A DNA stretch of 64,000 nt from Paenibacillus silagei (lineage in GTDB: Bacteria; Bacillota; Bacilli; Paenibacillales; Paenibacillaceae): positions 47,358-111,357 of the forward strand of contig NZ_JAGGLV010000025.1 of the NCBI RefSeq assembly GCF_017874735.1, read 5' to 3'. Position 1 is the stretch's first letter, and every line of letters begins with the position of its first letter. The position numbers were made by a program, and so were the translations under genes. Shown in pieces: positions 7,534-15,869 of the stretch. Under the pieces are notes generated by a model. That model was not told where the DNA came from. It made no database searches and worked only from the letters and a program-made list of their open reading frames with translations.

Positions 7534-8196
7534 ATGCAGGAGCACAGCATGCAGCTTGCCGGGCGGAAGCGCGAGCTTCGCACCGGGAATACCGCGCTCC
7601 GCGATGCCTTGCCCGTGGAGCAGCGGGAGCTGTTATCCGCCCGGGTGTGCGCCCATGCCTGGAGCTGGTTCTCACAGGAAGGCGCAGCTTCACTGCTTGC
7701 GTATGCGCCGTTTCGCTCCGAGTTGGACTGCCGTCCGCTTCTTACGGCGGCATGGGCGGAAGGGCATAAGGTGCTGCTTCCCCGCGTTAACCGGGAGAGC
7801 GGGGACTTAAGCCTTCACCAGGTAAGCTCCTGGGATGAGCTTGTCCCTGGAACCTACGGGATCATGGAGCCGCCAGCCGGGAGTGCTGCTCTTGCCGGAG
7901 CCCTCGCGCAAGCAGGACGTGGAACCGGCTGCCCGGAGGTCATCTTCGTGCCCGGACTGGCCTTTGACCGGCGGGGCGGCCGCCTCGGCTACGGACGCGG
8001 TTATTATGACCGCTTGCGCACTGCCCTGGAGGCCGGAGTCCCCGGTACGGCTGCCAAGCCTATGTGGATTGGTCTGGCCTACGGCCTCCAGCTGGTACCG
8101 GAAGTACCGCTTGAGGAGCATGATGCCTTAATGGATCTGCTGATTACGGAGAACGGCATCATGGATTGCCGGAAGGAGAGGGCTGCATGGAATTAA
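7534..8196 (+). CDS. 5-formyltetrahydrofolate cyclo-ligase
   Basis: A 220-residue member of the YgfA/MTHFS family, which uses ATP to convert 5-formyl-THF into 5,10-methenyl-THF. The diagnostic C-terminal motif is PGLAFDRRGGRLGYGRGYYD (about residues 131-150). An N-terminal Lys/Arg-rich helix (GRKRELRTGN) fits the substrate and ATP-binding start of the family, and LLPRVNRES matches the mid block. AAGGAGGAGG lies just upstream. The gene overlaps moaC by 10 bases, suggesting a common transcript. It is somewhat longer than the usual 185-200 residues. Confidence 0.9.
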   Translation: MQEHSMQLAGRKRELRTGNTALRDALPVEQRELLSARVCAHAWSWFSQEGAASLLAYAPFRSELDCRPLLTAAWAEGHKVLLPRVNRESGDLSLHQVSSWDELVPGTYGIMEPPAGSAALAGALAQAGRGTGCPEVIFVPGLAFDRRGGRLGYGRGYYDRLRTALEAGVPGTAAKPMWIGLAYGLQLVPEVPLEEHDALMDLLITENGIMDCRKERAAWN

Positions 8197-8663
8197 CTCA
8201 TTTCAACGAGCAGGGCAGAGCCCGCATGGTGGATGTGAGCGACAAGGAAGTTACCAGGCGGACAGCGGCAGCCAGAAGCCAGGTGCATATGGCCCCGGAG
8301 ACGCTGAGCGCCATTAAGGCGGGAACGGTCCGCAAGGGCGATGTGCTAGCGGTAGCTCAGGTTGCAGGAATCATGGCGGCGAAGCAGACCGCAAGCTGGA
8401 TTCCCATGTGCCACCCGCTGCCGCTTACCGGAGTGGATATCCGCTTCATGGATAACAACAAAGATGAACTATATATAGAAGCAACCGTCAGCACTACCGG
8501 CAAGACCGGGGTGGAGATGGAGGCGCTGACTGCCGTATCGGCAGCGGCGCTGACCGTATATGATATGTGCAAGGCGCTGCAGAAGGACATGATTATCGGA
8601 CCTACGATGCTGGTGTCCAAGAGCGGCGGCAAGAATGGGGATTACGCGCTGGAAGCAGAATAG
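8187..8663 (+). CDS. moaC: MoaC, cyclic pyranopterin monophosphate synthase
   Basis: A 158-residue protein that acts after MoaA to form cyclic pyranopterin monophosphate in molybdenum cofactor synthesis. It carries FNEQGRARMVDV, KGDVLAVAQVAGIMAAK, the active-site block IPMCHPLPLTGVD, TGVEMEALTAVSAAALTVYDM and a C-terminal SGGKNGDY. The start is the ATG at 8187, seven codons inside the longest frame, behind GGAAGGAGAGG. It overlaps the end of the cyclo-ligase gene. In B. subtilis the equivalent is ydiG next to ydiF. Confidence 0.95.
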   Translation: MELTHFNEQGRARMVDVSDKEVTRRTAAARSQVHMAPETLSAIKAGTVRKGDVLAVAQVAGIMAAKQTASWIPMCHPLPLTGVDIRFMDNNKDELYIEATVSTTGKTGVEMEALTAVSAAALTVYDMCKALQKDMIIGPTMLVSKSGGKNGDYALEAE

Positions 8664-8754
8664 AGCAGCAGCAGGGAATGATACAGCCGAAGGCGCAGCG
8701 GCAGCTGCTTCAGCAGCCGGATATACATAGTACATAGAGAGGGAGGGACAACCT

Positions 8755-9240
8755 ATGGCGTGGAAAACAGCAATCCTGACGGCCAGCGATAAAGGGGCCA
8801 GGGGCGAACGGGAAGACACGAGCGCCCAGGTGATTCGGGAGCTGGTGGAGGAGGAGCTGGGCGGCGAGATCATTGAATACCGGATCGTGCCTGATGAGCA
8901 GGATGAGATTATTGCTGCATTGATTGAGCTTACGGATTATTTCCAGGCGGATCTGGTGCTGACAACCGGCGGAACCGATCTGGCCATCCGCGATGTTACG
9001 CCGGAAGCGACGCGGCGGGTCATTGAACGCGAAGTGCCCGGACTCTCCGAGGCGATGCGCAGTACGGTGATGCAGAAGAACCGCGCAGCTATGCTGTTCC
9101 GGGGAATCTGCGGCATCCGCGGAAGAACTCTGATTGTCAATCTGCCCGGTACCCCGAAGGGGGTACATGAGAATCTGGCGGCGATTATGGATCAGCTTCC
9201 GGAAGCTCTGCTAATGGTTACGGGACAATACCGTCAGTAA
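8755..9240 (+). CDS. mog: Mog/MoaB-type molybdopterin adenylyltransferase
   Basis: A 161-residue MoCF-domain protein. Mog activates molybdopterin by adenylation before molybdate insertion. Family blocks are TTGGTDLAIRDVTPEAT (about residues 69-85), EREVPGLSEAMR and LIVNLPGTPKGVHENL. The nucleotide-pterin loop reads T-T-G-G-T-D where most family members have T-T-G-G-T-G. The start follows GAGGGAGGGACAACCT. It lies 91 bases after moaC in the same direction, so it is probably in the same cofactor transcription unit. Confidence 0.88.
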   Translation: MAWKTAILTASDKGARGEREDTSAQVIRELVEEELGGEIIEYRIVPDEQDEIIAALIELTDYFQADLVLTTGGTDLAIRDVTPEATRRVIEREVPGLSEAMRSTVMQKNRAAMLFRGICGIRGRTLIVNLPGTPKGVHENLAAIMDQLPEALLMVTGQYRQ

Positions 9241-9371
9241 TCGGACTCTGCTCTCTTCACTTTTGTCTAAATCGTTCAGGATACACAATGGATGTGTGAT
9301 ATAAGTTATGGTATTATTATTTTATCGTTAACTATTGTCATGAACGGACAGAAGGATGGGAGGAAACCGGT

Positions 9372-9614
9372 ATGTTAGGTGGTATTGGCACACCCGGAAT
9401 TATCTTGTTGGTTATCTTGGCATTGCTGCTCTTCGGTCCCAATAAGCTTCCTGAGCTGGGGCGGGCAGTCGGGCGTACCTTCCGTGAATTCAAGGACGGT
9501 GCTCGGGAGATTGTGAACGAGCCGGAAGCGGCCAAGCGGAGCGAGACTGTTGCCCCTGCGGCTGCGCAGACGGCAGCAGCAGAACTTCCGCAGGACCGCC
9601 GTCTGCCGGAATAA
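9372..9614 (+). CDS. tatA: TatA, twin-arginine translocase pore subunit
   Basis: An 80-residue protein that oligomerises to form the Tat passage for folded proteins. It has a single N-terminal membrane helix (GTPGIILLVILALLLF), the invariant FGPNKLPELG hinge (residues 21-30), an amphipathic helix with GRTFREFKDG, and an Ala-rich acidic tail. GGGAGGAAACCGGT precedes the ATG. tatC follows in the same direction across a terminator-like hairpin. In B. subtilis the matching genes are tatAy and tatCy. Confidence 0.93.
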   Translation: MLGGIGTPGIILLVILALLLFGPNKLPELGRAVGRTFREFKDGAREIVNEPEAAKRSETVAPAAAQTAAAELPQDRRLPE

Positions 9615-9632
9615 TTTTAAGGTTCCCACGCA

Positions 9633-9680
9633 GGGCGTCTTTCCCAGGTCTGCTTTAGACCGGGGCGGCGCCCTTTTTTT
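9633..9680 (+). terminator. Terminator/attenuator between tatA and tatC
   Basis: An outer stem GGGCG/CGCCC encloses an inner CCC-A-GGTCT...AGACC-GGG hairpin and is followed by seven T. It ends 36 bases before tatC. No separate tatC promoter is obvious, so partial read-through may set the TatA:TatC ratio. Confidence 0.75.
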
Positions 9681-9716
9681 GAAGATGAAAAAATGTCAAT
9701 CCGGGTGGTGTCAGTC

Positions 9717-10481
9717 ATGTCTCTGGAAGCGGAAGAAATGTCCCTCGTCGATCATCTGACGGAGCTGCGCAGACGTCTTATCTACGTGCTGATCGTGTTC
9801 GTAGCAGGACTTGTGCTCGGCTTATTCGTCGCCAAGCCAATCTATCTGTACCTGATCAGCGCCGATGCTGCGCAGGGCTTCGTCCTGCATGCGTTCTCCT
9901 TCTGGGATGGAATCGGGATGTATATGAAGATCGCTATGGCGGTTTCGCTGGTCTTCTCCGTGCCGTTTATCGTCTTCCAGCTATGGGCGTTCATCAGCCC
10001 CGGCCTGCGGCCTGTGGAGCGGAGCGCTGCCCTGCGTTATGTGCCTTATGTGTTTGTGTTGTTTATTGCCGGTATTGCTTTTGCCTATTACATAGTGTTC
10101 CCTATGGCCTTATCCTTCACCATCTCGATTACGCGGAGCATGGGGCTTGAGGAGACCTACGGCATCGCTGAATACTTCAACTTCCTGTTCAGCCTGGTGA
10201 TTCCGCTGGCCCTGCTCTTCGAGCTGCCGCTGATTGTCATGTTCCTGACCAAGCTTAGAGTGCTGAATCCGTTGCGTCTGCGCAAGATGCGCCGGTATGC
10301 TTATTTTGCGCTGGTGTTCATTGCCGTGGTCATTACACCGCCTGATTTCATCTCGGACTTTCTGGTGACGATTCCGCTGCTGGTGCTGTATGAATTCAGT
10401 GTGTTTCTGTCCGCATTCGTCTACCGCAGGCAATTGGCTGAGGACGCTAAGCGGGAGTCGCGGTATGTGAAGGCAGATTAG
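9717..10481 (+). CDS. tatC: TatC, twin-arginine signal receptor
   Basis: A polytopic membrane protein of 254 residues that binds the twin-arginine signal peptide. Near the N-terminus is the family block LVDHLTELRRRLIY. Later come a long amphipathic stretch around FSFWDGIGMYMKIA, PFIVFQLWAFISPGL, the conserved FAYYIVFP segment, FELPLIVMFLTKL and VVITPPDFISD. Six membrane helices are plausible. Three starts are possible: ATG 9693, 9717 and 9738. I chose 9717 because GGTGG lies upstream and because TatC often has a short acidic lead-in before MSLVDHL. Confidence 0.92.
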   Translation: MSLEAEEMSLVDHLTELRRRLIYVLIVFVAGLVLGLFVAKPIYLYLISADAAQGFVLHAFSFWDGIGMYMKIAMAVSLVFSVPFIVFQLWAFISPGLRPVERSAALRYVPYVFVLFIAGIAFAYYIVFPMALSFTISITRSMGLEETYGIAEYFNFLFSLVIPLALLFELPLIVMFLTKLRVLNPLRLRKMRRYAYFALVFIAVVITPPDFISDFLVTIPLLVLYEFSVFLSAFVYRRQLAEDAKRESRYVKAD

Positions 10482-10485
10482 TGGG

Positions 10486-10507
10486 AAGGGGGCATAATAT
10501 GCCCCTT
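10486..10507 (+). terminator. Hairpin after tatC
   Basis: GGGGCAT-AAT-ATGCCCC immediately after the tatC stop, flanked by AAG and CTT. There is no T-run, so it may be only a weak terminator or an mRNA 3'-end stabiliser. Confidence 0.4.
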
Positions 10508-10594
10508 GCTGGATAGAATGTAGGAGAGTGTGTGCCGGACAAGCGCTGAAACCATAATTTTGGCAAAAACAAATACGATTTTACGTAAAAGGAC

Positions 10595-10623
10595 TTGAAA
10601 TTCGCCTTCAAGTTGAGTATCAT
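10595..10623 (+). promoter_or_regulatory. Sigma-A promoter of groESL
   Basis: TTGAAA (10595-10600), exactly 17 bp, then TATCAT (10618-10623). It is placed immediately upstream of the CIRCE operator, the standard arrangement for HrcA-controlled groESL. Confidence 0.85.
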
Positions 10624-10634
10624 AAAAATTGTTG

Positions 10635-10661
10635 TTAGCACTACAGAGGGTTGAGTGCTAA
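10635..10661 (+). promoter_or_regulatory. CIRCE operator (HrcA binding site)
   Basis: TTAGCACTA-N9-GAGTGCTAA, matching the CIRCE consensus TTAGCACTC-N9-GAGTGCTAA with one mismatch in the left arm. It covers the expected transcription start, so HrcA would repress groESL until heat shock. About 145 bases of leader follow before groES; I see no further convincing regulatory element there. Confidence 0.95.
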
Positions 10662-10805
10662 CGCTGCGAAAAAACCGGGAATAGCCGGAGCAACATCCCT
10701 TATCAAGATGCTGATCCGCTATATTGCCGCCCTGACGGCAGATCCCCGCAGCTTAATCTATGTTTTCAAGGCAAATCACATAATTTCAAAGGAGGCTATT
10801 TTTTC

Positions 10806-11087
10806 ATGATTAAACCACTAGGTGAACGCGTATTGGTAGAACCAAGCGAGCAACAGGAAACCACTTCTTTCGGGATCGTGCTTCCGGACTCTTCCAAAGA
10901 GAAGCCGCAAGAAGGTACTATTATCGCTGTAGGCAGCGGAGCTTTGAAAGACGGAGTCCGTGTAGCGCTGGAAGTGAAAGAAGGCGACCGTGTGCTTTTC
11001 TCGAAATATGCCGGAACTGAAATCAAATACGAAGGCAAAGAATATCTGATTATGAAAGAAAGCGACATTCACGCTATTCTTGACTAG
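10806..11087 (+). CDS. groES: GroES co-chaperonin
   Basis: A 93-residue Hsp10 that caps the GroEL cavity. It has PLGERVLVEP at the N-terminus, the mobile loop region QQETTSFGIVLPDSSKEKPQEG (around residues 17-38), GDRVLFSKYAGTEIKYEGKEYLIM and the terminal DIHAILD. AAAGGAGG precedes the ATG. The gene is cotranscribed with groEL 68 bases downstream under the CIRCE promoter. Confidence 0.98.
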   Translation: MIKPLGERVLVEPSEQQETTSFGIVLPDSSKEKPQEGTIIAVGSGALKDGVRVALEVKEGDRVLFSKYAGTEIKYEGKEYLIMKESDIHAILD

Positions 11088-11155
11088 TCTTAAGCGTCTC
11101 TCATAATTCAGATTCAGAATACATTCACAAATTATATTAGGAGGTTAACTATACA

Positions 11156-12790
11156 ATGGCAAAAGAAATTAAGTTCAGTGAAGATGCTCGCCGTGCAATG
11201 CTGCGCGGGGTTGACGCTTTGGCAAATGCAGTAAAAGTTACACTGGGTCCAAAAGGCCGCAACGTGGTACTGGAGAAGAAATTCGGCAGCCCGCTGATCA
11301 CGAATGACGGTGTAACCATCGCCAAGGAAATCGAACTCGAAGATGCCTTCGAGAACATGGGCGCACAGCTCGTTAAAGAAGTAGCTACCAAGACTAACGA
11401 TGTGGCTGGTGACGGTACTACAACTGCAACGGTTCTGGCTCAGGCTATGATCCGCGAAGGTCTGAAGAACGTAACTGCAGGCGCTAACCCGATGGTTATG
11501 CGTAAAGGGATCGACAAAGCAGTGAAGGCTGCTGTCGCTGAACTGCAGAATATCGCTAAGCCGATTGTGGATTCCCAAGCGATCGCACAAGTAGCTGCAA
11601 TCTCCGCTGCTGACGAAGAAGTGGGCCAACTGATTGCTGAAGCTATGGAAAAAGTGGGCAAGGACGGCGTTATCACCGTTGAAGAATCCCGCGGATTCCT
11701 GACAGAGCTTGAAGTGGTTGAAGGTATGCAGTTCGACCGTGGTTACATCTCCCCGTACATGATCACCGATACGGACAAGATGGAAGCCGTTCTGGAGAAC
11801 CCGTACATCCTGATTACAGACAAGAAAATCAGCAGCACTCAAGAAATTCTTCCACTCTTGGAGAAGATCGTTCAACAGGCGCGTCCGCTGGTAATCATCG
11901 CTGAAGACATCGAAGGCGAAGCTCAGGCGATGCTGATCGTGAACAAGCTGCGCGGAACGTTCAATGCAGTAGCGGTTAAGGCTCCTGGATTCGGCGACCG
12001 CCGTGAAGCTATGCTGCAGGATATCGCTGCTCTGACAGGCGGCCAAGTGATCACTGAGAAGCTTGGACTGGATCTCAAGAGCACTTCTATCGAGCAACTG
12101 GGTAACGCCCGTCAAGTGCGCGTAACCAAAGAAAACACTACAATTGTAGACGGAAGCGGCGACAAAGCGGACATCAATGCACGCGTTAGCCAAATCCGTT
12201 CCCAGCTGGAAGAAACCACTTCCGAGTTCGACAAAGAAAAACTGCAGGAGCGTCTGGCTAAATTGGCTGGCGGCGTAGCCGTTGTCAAAGTCGGTGCTGC
12301 TACTGAAACTGAACTGAAAGAGCGCAAGCTCCGCATCGAAGATGCCTTGAACGCAACCCGCGCTGCGGTTGAAGAAGGTATCGTATCCGGTGGGGGTACA
12401 GCTCTTGTGAACGTATATGCTGCTGTAGCTGCTGTTGTAGCTGAAGGCGACGAAAGAACTGGTGTGAACCTCGTGCTGCGCGCACTGGAAGAGCCTGTTC
12501 GTACCATCGCTGCTAACGCAGGCCAGGAAGGTTCCGTTATCGTGGACCGTCTGAAAAAAGAAGCGATCGGCATCGGCTACAACGCTGCTACCGATGAGTG
12601 GGTTAACATGTTCGAAGCAGGGATCGTTGACCCAGCTAAGGTAACCCGTTATGCTCTGCAGAACGCGGCTTCCGTAGCTGCTATGTTCCTGACCACTGAA
12701 GCGGTTATCGCTGACAAGCCAGAACCAGCCGCTGCTGGTGGCGGAATGCCAGATATGGGCGGCATGGGCGGTATGGGCGGCATGATGTAA
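11156..12790 (+). CDS. groEL: GroEL chaperonin
   Basis: A 544-residue Hsp60 that forms the double-ring folding chamber with GroES. Visible features are the ATP-binding block VTLGPKGRNVVLEKKFG, the catalytic DGTTTATVLAQAM (about residues 86-98), the apical-domain region with PYILITDKKISS, the ALNATRAAVEEGIVSGGGTA hinge and the C-terminal GGM repeat tail. The codons look optimised for high expression. Behind AGGAGG. A long antisense open frame here is only a by-product of codon bias. Confidence 0.99.
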   Translation: MAKEIKFSEDARRAMLRGVDALANAVKVTLGPKGRNVVLEKKFGSPLITNDGVTIAKEIELEDAFENMGAQLVKEVATKTNDVAGDGTTTATVLAQAMIREGLKNVTAGANPMVMRKGIDKAVKAAVAELQNIAKPIVDSQAIAQVAAISAADEEVGQLIAEAMEKVGKDGVITVEESRGFLTELEVVEGMQFDRGYISPYMITDTDKMEAVLENPYILITDKKISSTQEILPLLEKIVQQARPLVIIAEDIEGEAQAMLIVNKLRGTFNAVAVKAPGFGDRREAMLQDIAALTGGQVITEKLGLDLKSTSIEQLGNARQVRVTKENTTIVDGSGDKADINARVSQIRSQLEETTSEFDKEKLQERLAKLAGGVAVVKVGAATETELKERKLRIEDALNATRAAVEEGIVSGGGTALVNVYAAVAAVVAEGDERTGVNLVLRALEEPVRTIAANAGQEGSVIVDRLKKEAIGIGYNAATDEWVNMFEAGIVDPAKVTRYALQNAASVAAMFLTTEAVIADKPEPAAAGGGMPDMGGMGGMGGMM

Positions 12791-12864
12791 TAAGGGTGAC
12801 AAACCCTTATGCATCAAGGGTTTCCTGAGAAGGAAACACCGTTTGAGCACATGATGCAAAAATA

Positions 12865-12909
12865 AGAGACTTCCTATGAGTTCATTGAACTTGTGGGAAG
12901 TCTCTTTTT
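12865..12909. terminator. Bidirectional terminator between groEL and dus
   Basis: AGAGACTTCC pairs with GGAAGTCTCT around an inner AGTTC-ATT-GAACT hairpin. TTTTTC follows on the plus strand, and TTATTTTTG on the minus strand, so it can serve groEL and the converging dus gene. Confidence 0.85.
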
Positions 12910-12933
12910 CGTAGCTCATATCTTTAATATTCT

Positions 12934-13911
12934 TCAATCTAATTCTTGATCTAAAAGAGGTTTTACTAAACGACGCACTTCGTCTGTTGAAGTGGTTTCC
13001 ATTAATTGGTCTCTTAGTTCGCCTGCGCCACTAAATCCACGAACATAGATTTTGAAATAGCGAAGAAGGGGTCTAAATGAACGTGGCAGGGTTTCTGTTG
13101 AATATTTATCGTGAAGATCCAACTGTAAAAGAAGTAAATTGAGAAAATCCTTCGCGCTATGTTCTTTAGAGTCTTTCTCAAAAGCAAATGGATTAGTGAA
13201 AATGCCGCGGCCAATCATGATACCATCAACGCCGTATTGTTCAACTATTTTTAATCCTGTTGCGCGGTCCGGAATATCTCCATTAATGGTTAACAACGTA
13301 TTTGGGGCAATTTCATCGCGCAATTTTTTTATTTCAGGAATTAGTTCCCAGTGTGCAGCTACTTTACTCTTTTCTTTTTTGGTACGAAGGTGAATGGAAA
13401 GATTCGCAATATCTTGTTTCAATATATGTCCTAACCAATCGCGCCACTCATCAATTTTAGAGTAACCTAATCTTGTTTTAACACTAACCGGCAATCCACC
13501 TGCTTTTGCTGCTTGAATAATTTCTGCTGCAACTTCAGGATGGCGTATTAATCCGGCCCCTTTTCCACTGGCTGCGGCGTTTTGTGCTGGGCACCCCATG
13601 TTTATATCGATACCACGAAAACCAAGTTTTTTCATATCAATACTCATCTGTTCAAAAAGTGCAGGTTTATTGCCCCAAATATGAGCGACAATCGGCTGCT
13701 CATCAGCTGTGAACATTAACCGGCCACCTACATTTTCTTTTCCAACAGGGTGACAATAATTTTCTGCGCTTGTGAATTCTGTGAAAAACACGTCAGGCTT
13801 TGCAGCTTCACTAATGACGTGACGAAATACTATATCTGTGACGTCTTCCATTGGAGCTAATATAAAAAACGGTTTCGGTAAATCCAGCCAAAAGTTTGGT
13901 TCGTTACGCAT
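12934..13911 (-). CDS. dus: tRNA-dihydrouridine synthase
   Basis: A 325-residue FMN-dependent TIM-barrel enzyme that reduces uridine to dihydrouridine in tRNA D-loops. It shows LAPMEDVTD near residue 19, the catalytic cysteine in GIDINMGCPAQNAA (about residue 103), KTRLGY, HLRTKKEKS and NGDI...GVDGIMIGRGIFTNPFAF. The coding sequence is much richer in A/T and A/T-ending codons than the groESL side, which suggests it came in by transfer. A small C-terminal tRNA-binding domain is present. Which uridine it modifies cannot be told from sequence. Confidence 0.92.
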   Translation of the reverse strand: MRNEPNFWLDLPKPFFILAPMEDVTDIVFRHVISEAAKPDVFFTEFTSAENYCHPVGKENVGGRLMFTADEQPIVAHIWGNKPALFEQMSIDMKKLGFRGIDINMGCPAQNAAASGKGAGLIRHPEVAAEIIQAAKAGGLPVSVKTRLGYSKIDEWRDWLGHILKQDIANLSIHLRTKKEKSKVAAHWELIPEIKKLRDEIAPNTLLTINGDIPDRATGLKIVEQYGVDGIMIGRGIFTNPFAFEKDSKEHSAKDFLNLLLLQLDLHDKYSTETLPRSFRPLLRYFKIYVRGFSGAGELRDQLMETTSTDEVRRLVKPLLDQELD

Positions 13912-14073
13912 ATTATCTTCTCCTGTTGCAACATATAAAAACGATATAGTCTATAGCAAAGTTTTTTACCCATCATACATAGTATCATTATTTTTCGTTT
14001 GATGCACAGAATCAATGGTGTGAGCGACGGACACATTTGTGGTGTCTGCCAAAGTCGAGCGGCAAGTGAGAAC

Positions 14074-14089
14074 TTAAAGATTTCTTTAA
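14074..14089. promoter_or_regulatory. Short perfect palindrome upstream of the surface operon
   Basis: TTAAAGA-TT-TCTTTAA lies 75 bases before the protease gene. A second imperfect hairpin (GGACAC...GTGTCT) sits at about 14030-14046. These may be operator sites; no confident -35/-10 pair was found in 13912-14163. Confidence 0.3.
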
Positions 14090-14163
14090 CTTTCACACAG
14101 GGGTTAATCCGCCATGATAGAGTAATAGCTTGATAGGATTTCAAATTGAAAGGCCGGAACTTG

Positions 14164-15816
14164 ATGGGGAAAATCCGAGGTTTTATCATTTTTTTAATCT
14201 TTCTTCTCGCAACAACTCCATCAGCATCAGCAGCGGCACAAAGCTCCAACTATGCAGAAGGACTTAATCGCTTGGGATTGTTCAGTGGAACGGAGCATGG
14301 ATATGAACTGTCGCGGGTGCCTACCCGGGCAGAATCCCTTGTAATGATGCTGCGTCTGTGGGGGAAGGAGAAAGAGGTCCTGGAAAGCACCTACAAAAAT
14401 CCATTCACTGATACTGGGTGGGAAGGCCGCTACGTGTCGTATGCCTATACCAAGGGTGTAGTTAATGGAATTGATGAGTTTCGTTTTGGCGGTGACCGGC
14501 CCATCTCTCTTAACCAATATTGTTCAATGGTATTAAGGGTGTTGGGATATTCAGAAACCAAGGGCGACTTCACCTATGAAACTGCGGTTTCTTTCGCCTC
14601 CATAGTTCTAGGAATAGACCTTACCAAAGAACGCGAATTCAATCGGGGAACTCTTGCAAAAATAAGCAGTTATGTTCTAAATACAAGATCCAAAAACCAA
14701 CTTGCCACGCTAGGTCAAACCCTTAGTGCAACAGATGTCTTCACCACGCAACAATTAAAAGAGGCAAGGGCACTTTGGGAGCAGGATAAAAATCTGGATG
14801 GAGCGACGATTTTAATCTATGCGGTTGGTTCTGATCTTGAATCTCAGCAAGGCCGGCTAACCGATGATTTGGAAGAAATTTTACGTGGTCAGCCAAACCA
14901 AAATACGAAAATCCTGATTCAAACAGGCGGAACGCTCAACTATCACAACAAATATATGGCTGATGGAGCAGCGGAACGCTTTCAGGTTAGCCATGGACAA
15001 CTTCAAAAGCACGAAAGTCATATCCAAACTGCCGCATCAGACCCTAAAACACTAAGGGATTTTCTTGTTTGGGGTAAAACCGTTGCACCAAGTGAGCGTT
15101 ATATCCTGATTCTATGGGACCATGGGTATGGAACAATGGGCGGATTTGGCGCAGACGAGTTAAACGAACGGAAAACGATGAAGGTTTCGGAGCTTTCCAA
15201 AGCAATCGGTTCATCAGATCTGTATTTCGACTTAATCGTCTTTGATGCATGTCTTATGGGCACCGTTGAAACTGCCTATGCTCTTAGAGATCAGGGCAAA
15301 TATCTCATAGCTTCTGAAGATTCAACCCCCGCAGCAGGCTTGTATTATACCACATGGATAGGTGCGCTAGAGCGAAACCCGCAGATCAGCACGGAAAGAA
15401 TAGGGCGGTTAATTTTAGATTCTTTTACCCTTCATTCGGGGATGGAAGCTAAGATGCAAACAACCATGTCCATGATGAAGCTGTCTCAGGCTGAATCCTT
15501 GGTTAAGGCCATAGAACACGCAGAGTTTGACCGCCCACTAACAGACCTTGCAAAACGATCAGAGCTGTTAGGCAAAAACGAAGGGATATTGGATCAATAC
15601 GATCTTATAGAGATCATGGGCCAATCATCAGAAGTCACCGCTGCCGCCCAAGCACTTTCCTTCGAAGTAAGAAATTCAGCAGGCTATAACCACCGCAACG
15701 GTGTAGCTGTATATGTCCCTAACCAAAAAATCGAACTCACCCATCAAATGAAACAAGAGCTACAAGCCATTGGTCTTAGCTCAAAATACATAGAAATTAT
15801 TTGCAGCGGAAATTAG
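14164..15816 (+). CDS. Secreted SLH-domain clostripain-family (C11) cysteine protease
   Basis: A 550-residue exported protein. After a signal peptide (residues 1-24, ending SASAAA), one or two S-layer homology-like repeats occupy about 30-190 (NYAEGLNRLGLFSG, RAESLVMMLRLWG, FTDTGWEGRYVSYAY, VNGIDEFRFGG). The rest is a peptidase C11 domain: ATILIYAVGSDLES, the catalytic-type histidine in LWDHGYG (His320), and the cysteine in VFDACLMGTVE (Cys363). The family cleaves after Arg or Lys and usually self-processes. The start is the ATG at 14164 behind AAAGG; a TTG at 14146 is also possible. It is the first gene of a four-gene surface operon and is probably held to the wall by its SLH region, where it could process the other products. 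Confidence 0.85.
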   Translation: MGKIRGFIIFLIFLLATTPSASAAAQSSNYAEGLNRLGLFSGTEHGYELSRVPTRAESLVMMLRLWGKEKEVLESTYKNPFTDTGWEGRYVSYAYTKGVVNGIDEFRFGGDRPISLNQYCSMVLRVLGYSETKGDFTYETAVSFASIVLGIDLTKEREFNRGTLAKISSYVLNTRSKNQLATLGQTLSATDVFTTQQLKEARALWEQDKNLDGATILIYAVGSDLESQQGRLTDDLEEILRGQPNQNTKILIQTGGTLNYHNKYMADGAAERFQVSHGQLQKHESHIQTAASDPKTLRDFLVWGKTVAPSERYILILWDHGYGTMGGFGADELNERKTMKVSELSKAIGSSDLYFDLIVFDACLMGTVETAYALRDQGKYLIASEDSTPAAGLYYTTWIGALERNPQISTERIGRLILDSFTLHSGMEAKMQTTMSMMKLSQAESLVKAIEHAEFDRPLTDLAKRSELLGKNEGILDQYDLIEIMGQSSEVTAAAQALSFEVRNSAGYNHRNGVAVYVPNQKIELTHQMKQELQAIGLSSKYIEIICSGN

Positions 15817-15869
15817 CTGTAAAGGCTGATCGTTGTCCAGAATGTGGTCTTATAACGAGGAGGTATTTT

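Noticed and set aside
11132..12937. 601-residue frame antisense to groEL
   Set aside because: It mirrors the highly biased groEL codons, resembles no protein, and has no ribosome site. It is a shadow.
15801..15869. N-terminal extension with a Cys-Pro-Glu-Cys pair before the giant Ig-like protein
   Set aside because: It overlaps the end of the protease gene and precedes an ideal AGGAGG-ATG-signal peptide start at 15870.
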